A stretch of 64,000 nucleotides of DNA from Pseudomonas sp. GV085 (lineage in GTDB: Bacteria > Pseudomonadota > Gammaproteobacteria > Pseudomonadales > Pseudomonadaceae), in the NCBI RefSeq assembly GCF_003050925.1, contig NZ_QAOV01000005.1:372001-436000 (forward strand), in the 5' to 3' direction. This document shows positions 59,098-64,000 of the stretch, piece after piece; position 1 is the first letter of the stretch, and each line of letters begins with the position of its first letter. The notes below the pieces were generated by a model, which ran no database searches, had not been told where the DNA came from, and saw only the letters and a program-made list of their open reading frames with translations. Position numbers and translations under genes: made by a program.

Positions 59098-59199
59098 CTG
59101 TAGGAGCGAGCTCGCTCGCGAAGGATTCACAGACGCCGCGGGGTATCAGGTTTGCCGCATTATCGTTGGCGACCATCGCGAGCAAGCTCGCTCCTACAG
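59098..59199. repeat. Inverted REP pair with conserved spacer
   Basis: GTAGGAGCGAGCTCGCTCGCGAA and GCGAGCAAGCTCGCTCCTACA face each other. The spacer GGGGTATCAGGTTTGCC.. and TATCGTTGGCGACCATCGCG closely resembles the spacer of the pair at 31997-32108, so this is a larger composite mobile repeat. Confidence 0.85.
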
Positions 59200-59231
59200 G
59201 GATCAGCGGCGTTTATCGAGATTGCAGGCAC

Positions 59232-59256
59232 AAAAAAGCCGCTCGAAAGCGGCTTT
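59232..59256 (-). terminator. Terminator after cytochrome c5
   Basis: The stem AAAGCCGCT/AGCGGCTTT with a CGAA tetraloop and flanking A6/T3 lies 20 bases past the cycB stop. Confidence 0.8.
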
Positions 59257-59275
59257 CCAGCAGCAAGACCCAGGC

Positions 59276-59710
59276 TTATTTCAGGCCGGACATCTTCTGG
59301 ATGGCGCCTTTGAGCTCGGCGTCGGAGCAATCGGCGCAGGTGCCTTTAGGCGGCATCGAGTTAATACCGGTAATGGCTTTGGCCAGGATGCCGTCGAGGC
59401 CGCCCTGGTGATCGGCACGTTCTTTCCAGGCGGCGGCATCACCGATTTTCGGTGCGCCCAACAGGCCTGAACCGTGGCAAGCGTTGCAATGTTTTGCAAT
59501 CACTTCATCCGGGGTTTTCGCACCGCCACCGCCGCCAGCGGCAGTGGCCACTTCCATCCCTTTGCACTCTTTACCCTGAACACAAACCTGGCCGACTGGC
59601 TCAAGGCGTTTGGCGATTTCGTCGTTGGTCGCAGCTTGAGCGCTGACACTGACAGCCCATAGGGCCAGTACGGTTGCTGGTGCAGCCAGCATTTTCATAA
59701 TTAGGTTCAC
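59276..59710 (-). CDS. cycB: Cytochrome c5
   Basis: This 144-residue periplasmic monohaem protein has a signal peptide (MLAAPATVLALWAVSVSAQA), a Gly-rich segment, the haem site HCNACHG and a second cysteine pair (TCADCSD). The probable axial methionine lies in INSMPPKGTC. It carries electrons in the respiratory chain. A GTG at 59710 with GAGGGTG upstream is taken as the start; the ATG at 59698 is the alternative. It is the cytochrome gene conserved beside xpt and pauR. Confidence 0.92.
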   Translation of the reverse strand: MNLIMKMLAAPATVLALWAVSVSAQAATNDEIAKRLEPVGQVCVQGKECKGMEVATAAGGGGGAKTPDEVIAKHCNACHGSGLLGAPKIGDAAAWKERADHQGGLDGILAKAITGINSMPPKGTCADCSDAELKGAIQKMSGLK

Positions 59711-59880
59711 GCGTTCACCCTCAATGGTGGCTAGTCACGCCTACGGCCACGGTTCGCAGGCGGGCGCAAGTATAGCGGTAAGCCCGTCGCACTGAAACAA
59801 CCCCAAAGTCGGAGGGGTCTTAGGCCGCGACGGAAAAACAGCCCGGGCGCCTCTGCGATGCTGGCAGGACGCCTCTTTTC

Positions 59881-60429
59881 TTAGAAGTTCGCCGGCGTGG
59901 CTGCGCTGATTAGTCGCGCTGGCACATCGAACGGATTACGGAAACGGTGTGGCTTGGTACTTTCAAAGTAGTAGCTATCGCCGGCTTCGAGGACAAAAGT
60001 TTCGAGACCGACCACCAGTTCCAGTCTTCCTTCGACCAGGATGCCGGTTTCCTCACCCTCATGGGTGAGCATCTCGTCACCGGTGTCGGCGCCTGGCGGA
60101 TAGATTTCATTGAGGAATGCGATCGCCCGGCTCGGATGGGCACGCCCGACCAGTTTCATGGTCACCGCGCCATCGGAAATATCGATCAGCTCGTTGGCCT
60201 TGTAGACGATCTGAGTCGGTTTTTCCTGCAGGATTTCTTCGGAAAAGAACTCGACCATGGACATGGGAATCCCGCCCAGCACCTTGCGCAGCGAACTGAT
60301 CGAAGGGCTCACGCTGTTCTTTTCGATCATCGAAATCGTGCTGTTGGTGACCCCTGCCCGTTTGGCGAGCTCACGCTGGGAAAGGCCTTTGAGCCTACGG
60401 ATGGATTGCAGTCGTTCACCGACGTCCAA
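59881..60429 (-). CDS. pauR: PauR, XRE-cupin regulator of polyamine catabolism
   Basis: This 182-residue regulator has an N-terminal XRE helix-turn-helix (RLQSIRRLKGLSQRELAKRA, then GVTNSTISMIEKN) and a C-terminal cupin sensor domain with GEETGILVEG and ESTKPHRFRNP. Its length and context fit PauR, the P. aeruginosa repressor of putrescine and cadaverine gamma-glutamylation pathways. The apparent start is TTG at 60429 with GGAGG eight bases upstream. It is next to dadX, as in P. aeruginosa. Confidence 0.9.
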   Translation of the reverse strand: MDVGERLQSIRRLKGLSQRELAKRAGVTNSTISMIEKNSVSPSISSLRKVLGGIPMSMVEFFSEEILQEKPTQIVYKANELIDISDGAVTMKLVGRAHPSRAIAFLNEIYPPGADTGDEMLTHEGEETGILVEGRLELVVGLETFVLEAGDSYYFESTKPHRFRNPFDVPARLISAATPANF

Positions 60430-60557
60430 AGCTTGCGCCTCCAGGATTCAAAATTGTTGGAATAGTGAGCGTTATCATGGCGACAGCGTTCAGTATTTAC
60501 AACACTTTGACCTGAATCCTGTTCAGCGAGGCGACTTCCGGTCTGGAGCTTCGGGCA

Positions 60558-61631
60558 CTAAGCCCCGGAATAGAGCAGTGGCACTCGGCGCAGGTTGCAG
60601 AATATCTGGTATGGAATCGTGCCGGCAGCCATGGCCACATCACTGGCGAGGATGTTTTTGCCCCACAATTCGACGGTCGAACCGAGGCCGGCCTGCGGCA
60701 CATCGGTCAGGTCGATGCAGAGCATGTCCATCGATACCCGGCCAATCAGCTGGCCACGCTGACCAGCCACCAACACCGGCGTGCCGGTCGGTGCCGAACG
60801 CGGGTAGCCATCGGCGTACCCCATGGCCACGACGCCAATGCGCATCGGTTTGGGGGTGATGAATCTGGCGCCGTAACCGACGGGCTCGCCGGCCGGCAGT
60901 TCACGCACGCTGATCACTTTCGATTCCAGGGTCATGACCGGTTGCAGGCGCGCAGCCACTTCATTGGCTTCTTCGAAGGGCGTGGCGCCATAGAGCATGA
61001 TGCCCGGGCGCACCCAATCGCTTGGAATCTGCGGCCAACCGAGCACCGCCGGCGAATTGCGCAGGCTGATCTCGGCGTCCAGGCCATTGCGCGCGGCCTC
61101 GAACACCGCAACCTGGTCGGCGCTGGATTGCTCGTGCAGTTCATCGGCACGCGCAAAGTGGCTCATCAACACCACTTTCGCGACCTTGCCGCTGGCCAGC
61201 AGCCGTTGATAGGCAGCCTGATAATCCGCCGGATGCAGGCCAACCCGGTGCATGCCCGAGTCAAGCTTGAGCCACACCGTGATCGGCTTGCTCAACACCG
61301 CTTTCTCGATGGCTTCGAGTTGCCACAGCGAATGCACCACGCACCAGAAATCATGCTCGACGATCAGTGCCAGCTCGTCGGCTTCGAAAAAACCTTCCAG
61401 TAGCAGGATCGGCGCACGAATGCCCGCCGCCCGCAGCTCCAACGCCTCTTCGATGCAGGCCACGGCAAACCCGTCCGCCTCGGCTTCCAGCGCCTGGGCG
61501 CAACGCACCGCGCCATGGCCATAGGCATCGGCCTTGATCACCGCGAGAGCTTTGGCCCCCGTGAGTTCACGGGCGATTTGGTAGTTGTGACGCAGGGCTT
61601 GAAGGTCGATCAGGGCACGGGCAGGACGCAT
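60558..61631 (-). CDS. dadX: Catabolic alanine racemase
   Basis: This 357-residue PLP enzyme interconverts L- and D-alanine for catabolism. PLP-lysine is in [14 protein letters not shown] and the second catalytic tyrosine in VGYGARFIT. The start [17 protein letters not shown] fits the family. It is the last gene of dadA-ridA-dadX: racemisation to D-alanine followed by oxidation by DadA. Proximity to dadA rather than to alr-type neighbours identifies it as DadX. Confidence 0.96.
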   Translation of the reverse strand: MRPARALIDLQALRHNYQIARELTGAKALAVIKADAYGHGAVRCAQALEAEADGFAVACIEEALELRAAGIRAPILLLEGFFEADELALIVEHDFWCVVHSLWQLEAIEKAVLSKPITVWLKLDSGMHRVGLHPADYQAAYQRLLASGKVAKVVLMSHFARADELHEQSSADQVAVFEAARNGLDAEISLRNSPAVLGWPQIPSDWVRPGIMLYGATPFEEANEVAARLQPVMTLESKVISVRELPAGEPVGYGARFITPKPMRIGVVAMGYADGYPRSAPTGTPVLVAGQRGQLIGRVSMDMLCIDLTDVPQAGLGSTVELWGKNILASDVAMAAGTIPYQIFCNLRRVPLLYSGA

Positions 61632-61728
61632 GGCGGCAGACTTCTGGTCGGGTTATCGGGAAGAAAAACCGGCGCTGGCTGACGGCGTGAACCGCCAGCA
61701 GCACCGGGAGAGGGATCTGTCTGAAAGC

Positions 61729-62082
61729 TTATGGCAGAGCGGCTACAACCGACAGCTCGACCAGAATTTGCGGTTCGCACAATTTCGATTCAACCGTGGC
61801 ACGAGCCGGGGCGACGCCTTTTGGCAGCCACTTGTCCCACACCGCGTTCATGCCTTCGAAATGCGCGTCGATGTCTTTCAGGTAAATCGTCACCGACAAC
61901 AGATTGTGCTTGTCGGTGCCCGCCAGATCGAGCAAACGCTCAATGTTGGCGAGGGCTTCACGGGTCTGCTGTTCAATCCCGGCGTTCATGTCATCGCCGA
62001 CCTGTCCGGCCAGGTAAACCGTGCCGTTATGGGTGACGATCTGACTCATGCGCTCATTGGTGAGCTGGCGCTGGACTGACAT
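61729..62082 (-). CDS. ridA: RidA family enamine/imine deaminase
   Basis: This 117-residue Rid-superfamily protein contains [29 protein letters not shown] and the catalytic arginine in [11 protein letters not shown]. It hydrolyses reactive 2-imino or enamine acids released by amino-acid dehydrogenases, fitting its place between dadA and dadX. The start [12 protein letters not shown] at 62082 overlaps the dadA 3' end by 29 bases. A later start (MSQIV, 62049) is possible. Confidence 0.92.
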   Translation of the reverse strand: MSVQRQLTNERMSQIVTHNGTVYLAGQVGDDMNAGIEQQTREALANIERLLDLAGTDKHNLLSVTIYLKDIDAHFEGMNAVWDKWLPKGVAPARATVESKLCEPQILVELSVVAALP

Positions 62083-63358
62083 GCTTTGCAGGCTCCTGGG
62101 TTTTGTTGTCATAACGGGAAATATCGAGGCCTTCGGCGCTGATCTGTGGCTTTTTCTTCGCCATCAGGTCAGCCAGCAAGCGACCGGAGCCACAGGCCAT
62201 GGTCCAACCCAGCGTGCCGTGACCAGTGTTCAGGAACAGGTTCTTGAACTTTGTTCCGCCGACAATCGGCGTGCCGTCCGGAGTGGTCGGACGCAGGCCG
62301 GTCCAGAAGCTGGCCTCGGCCAGATTGCCGCCCTGAGGATAAAGGTCGTTGACGATCATCTCCAGGGTTTCGCGCCGGCGCGGGTTCAGCGACAGGTCAA
62401 AACCGGCAATTTCAGCCATGCCGCCGACGCGGATGCGGTTGTCGAAACGGGTGATCGCGACCTTGTAGGTCTCGTCGAGAATGGTCGAAGTCGGGGCCAT
62501 CGCCGGGTTGGTGATCGGCACGGTCAGGGAATAGCCCTTGAGCGGGTACACCGGCGCCTTGATCCCCAGCGGCTTGAGCAGTTGCGGCGAGTAGCTGCCG
62601 AGGGCCAGCACGTAGCGGTCGGCGGTTTCCAGCTTGCCGTCGATCCACACGCCGTTGATGCGATCACCGGCGAAGTCGAGGCGCTGAATGTCCTGGTCGA
62701 AACGGAATTGCACACCGAGGTTTGCGGCCATTTCTGCAAGCTTGGTGGTGAACATCTGGCAGTCGCCAGTCTGGTCGTTCGGCAGGCGCAGGGCACCGGC
62801 GAGGATGTCCGTGACGCTGGCCAGCGCCGGCTCGACGCGGGCAATACCGTCGCGGTCGAGCAGCTCGAACGGCACGCCGGACTCTTTCAGCACGGCGATG
62901 TCTTTCGCCGCGCCGTCGAGCTGGGCCTGAGTGCGGAACAACTGGGTAGTACCGAGGCTGCGGCCTTCGTAGGCGATGCCGGTTTCGGCACGCAGTTCAT
63001 CGAGGCAGTCACGGCTGTACTCGGACAGGCGAACCATGCGTTCCTTGTTCACCGCGTAACGGCTGGCGGTGCAGTTGCGCAGCATCTGTGCCATCCACAG
63101 GTACTGGTCGATGTCGGCAGTGGCCTTGATCGCCAGCGGCGCATGGCGCTGCAACAGCCACTTGATGGCCTTGAGCGGCACACCCGGCGCGGCCCACGGC
63201 GAGGCATAACCCGGCGAGACCTGCCCGGCGTTGGCGAAACTGGTCTCCATGGCAGCAGCCGGCTGCCGGTCGACCACCACCACTTCGAACCCGGCACGGG
63301 CCAGATAATAAGCACTGGTGGTACCGATGACGCCGCTACCCAAGACCATGACGCGCAT
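62054..63358 (-). CDS. dadA: D-amino-acid dehydrogenase small subunit
   Basis: This 434-residue FAD protein oxidises D-alanine and other D-amino acids to oxo acids and feeds electrons to the respiratory chain. The dinucleotide-binding motif [19 protein letters not shown] is at the N-terminus, and typical DadA blocks YALAL-like [15 protein letters not shown] and [14 protein letters not shown] follow. The ATG at 63358 (MRVMVLGSG) is the family start; the 43-codon extension into the lrp promoter is not real. It is divergent from lrp, its expected activator. Confidence 0.96.
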   Translation of the reverse strand: MRVMVLGSGVIGTTSAYYLARAGFEVVVVDRQPAAAMETSFANAGQVSPGYASPWAAPGVPLKAIKWLLQRHAPLAIKATADIDQYLWMAQMLRNCTASRYAVNKERMVRLSEYSRDCLDELRAETGIAYEGRSLGTTQLFRTQAQLDGAAKDIAVLKESGVPFELLDRDGIARVEPALASVTDILAGALRLPNDQTGDCQMFTTKLAEMAANLGVQFRFDQDIQRLDFAGDRINGVWIDGKLETADRYVLALGSYSPQLLKPLGIKAPVYPLKGYSLTVPITNPAMAPTSTILDETYKVAITRFDNRIRVGGMAEIAGFDLSLNPRRRETLEMIVNDLYPQGGNLAEASFWTGLRPTTPDGTPIVGGTKFKNLFLNTGHGTLGWTMACGSGRLLADLMAKKKPQISAEGLDISRYDNKTQEPAKHVSPAPAHQ

Positions 63359-63515
63359 TTTCATATCCCTCATCGCGGCTAACCGCTGACGTTTGTTATT
63401 CAGAGCTTTAGATGCGCGCAGTGTAAAAAAGATCTGCCAGTGCTTTTCACTATATAAGCGCCTATATTTGGCGACAATTCTCGGCAAAAACCCTTTTCAC
63501 GGAGGCGCATCCCCT
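63359..63515. promoter_or_regulatory. dadA-lrp divergent promoter region
   Basis: The 157-base gap contains an AT-rich core near 63430-63470. On the minus strand, TATAGG and TATATAG sequences there are candidate -10 elements for dadA. The GCGCCTATATTTGGC segment (63460-63474) is partly symmetrical, a form often bound by Lrp. The lrp gene itself has GGAGG (63501-63505) before its ATG. Confidence 0.5.
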
Positions 63516-64000
63516 ATGCGTACCAACACTCAGACCAAACGTGAGCTGGACAAGATCGACCGCAACATCCTGCGGATCCTGCAAGCGGACGGGCGGATTT
63601 CCTTTACGGAGCTTGGAGAAAAGGTCGGGCTCTCGACCACGCCCTGTACTGAGCGGGTCCGGCGTCTGGAGCGCGAAGGGATCATCATGGGCTACAACGC
63701 CAGGCTCAATCCGCAGCACCTGAAGGGTAGTCTGCTGGTGTTCGTCGAGATCAGCCTGGACTACAAATCCGGCGATACTTTCGAAGAGTTCCGACGCGCG
63801 GTGCTGAAATTGCCCCATGTGTTGGAGTGCCATCTGGTGTCAGGGGATTTCGACTACCTGGTGAAAGCGCGGATCTCCGAGATGGCCTCGTACCGCAAAT
63901 TGCTGGGCGACATCCTGCTCAAGCTGCCCCATGTGCGCGAGTCCAAGAGCTATATCGTGATGGAAGAGGTGAAAGAGAGCCTGACCTTGCCGATTCCGGA
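63516..64000 (+). CDS. lrp: Lrp/AsnC-family regulator of alanine catabolism (3' end cut by window)
   Basis: The visible 161 codons start MRTNTQTKRELDKIDRNILR. They cover the helix-turn-helix (RISFTELGEKVGLSTTPCTE) and the RAM ligand-binding domain (LLVFVEISLDYKSGDTFEEF; LVSGDFDYLVKARI), ending ...LTLPIP. Family members are about 162 residues, so only the last codon or two and the stop are missing. Position opposite dadA identifies the Pseudomonas Lrp/DadR regulator that activates dadA-dadX in response to alanine. Confidence 0.95.
   Translation, partial: MRTNTQTKRELDKIDRNILRILQADGRISFTELGEKVGLSTTPCTERVRRLEREGIIMGYNARLNPQHLKGSLLVFVEISLDYKSGDTFEEFRRAVLKLPHVLECHLVSGDFDYLVKARISEMASYRKLLGDILLKLPHVRESKSYIVMEEVKESLTLPIP

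Overview
The window is a 64 kb chromosomal core segment of a Pseudomonas species, most likely from the P. fluorescens group. The evidence is the gene order (trxA-rho; ppx/ppk-hemB; algP-algQ-dsbH-hemYXDC-algR-argH; cyaA-rnk-cyaY-lptM-lysA-dapF-xerC; sutA-yjbQ-amtB-glnK-ubiK-comM; rep-xpt-cycB-pauR-dadX-ridA-dadA-lrp), the high GC content, the SutA, AlgP and AlgQ proteins, and the many short inverted-repeat (REP/BIME-like) elements typical of fluorescent pseudomonads. No rRNA, tRNA, CRISPR array, insertion sequence or intact prophage was recognised.

Layout. 1-2.1 kb: start of ubiD, then rho and trxA, all on the minus strand. 2.2-6.0 kb: a FadR-type regulator divergent from a four-gene polar amino-acid ABC transporter. 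6.2-11.2 kb: polyphosphate metabolism (ppx convergent with ppk) and hemB. 11.4-18.1 kb: membrane and housekeeping genes (DedA, a sterol-desaturase-like oxygenase, ElbB, a UPF0178 protein, an FTR1 permease fused to a cytochrome c domain, LysE, an MscS-type channel). 18.1-22.9 kb: an ABC-F ATPase, the lysine/alanine-rich AlgP, a Mip-like FKBP and the anti-sigma factor AlgQ. 23.1-30.8 kb: dsbH, the haem genes hemY-X-D-C, algR and divergent argH. The sensor-kinase gene expected between algR and argH is missing; a short in-frame tail that may be its remnant overlaps the algR start.

30.9-41.6 kb: GST, two small conserved proteins, class I adenylate cyclase, rnk, DUF1289, frataxin (cyaY), lptM and the lysA-dapF-DUF484-xerC-yigB operon. 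41.7-45.2 kb: sutA, yjbQ and the nitrogen pair glnK-amtB, which has a readable sigma-54 promoter and two NtrC-like boxes, plus ubiK. 45.2-46.8 kb is the only clear accessory island. It holds a structured leader resembling phage C4 antisense RNA, a Bro-N antirepressor-like gene, an orphan HigA antitoxin and a small AT-richer ORF, set between ubiK and comM. 46.9-54.1 kb: comM, a secreted DUF4432 protein, a LysR regulator divergent from a MATE pump, and a GGDEF-EAL protein (ProE-like). 54.3-64.0 kb: rep, xpt, an acyl-CoA hydrolase/transferase, cytochrome c5, the polyamine regulator pauR, and the D-alanine catabolic genes dadA-ridA-dadX divergent from lrp, which is cut by the window end.

Functional themes are haem and iron handling (hemB, hemCDXY, cyaY, FTR1), alginate/virulence regulation (algP, algQ, algR), lysine/DAP and cell-wall amino-acid metabolism (lysA, dapF, dadX, dadA), nitrogen control, and survival physiology (ppk/ppx, sutA, algQ, rnk). 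The most unusual parts are the C4-like/Bro-N locus and the algR gene without its kinase.
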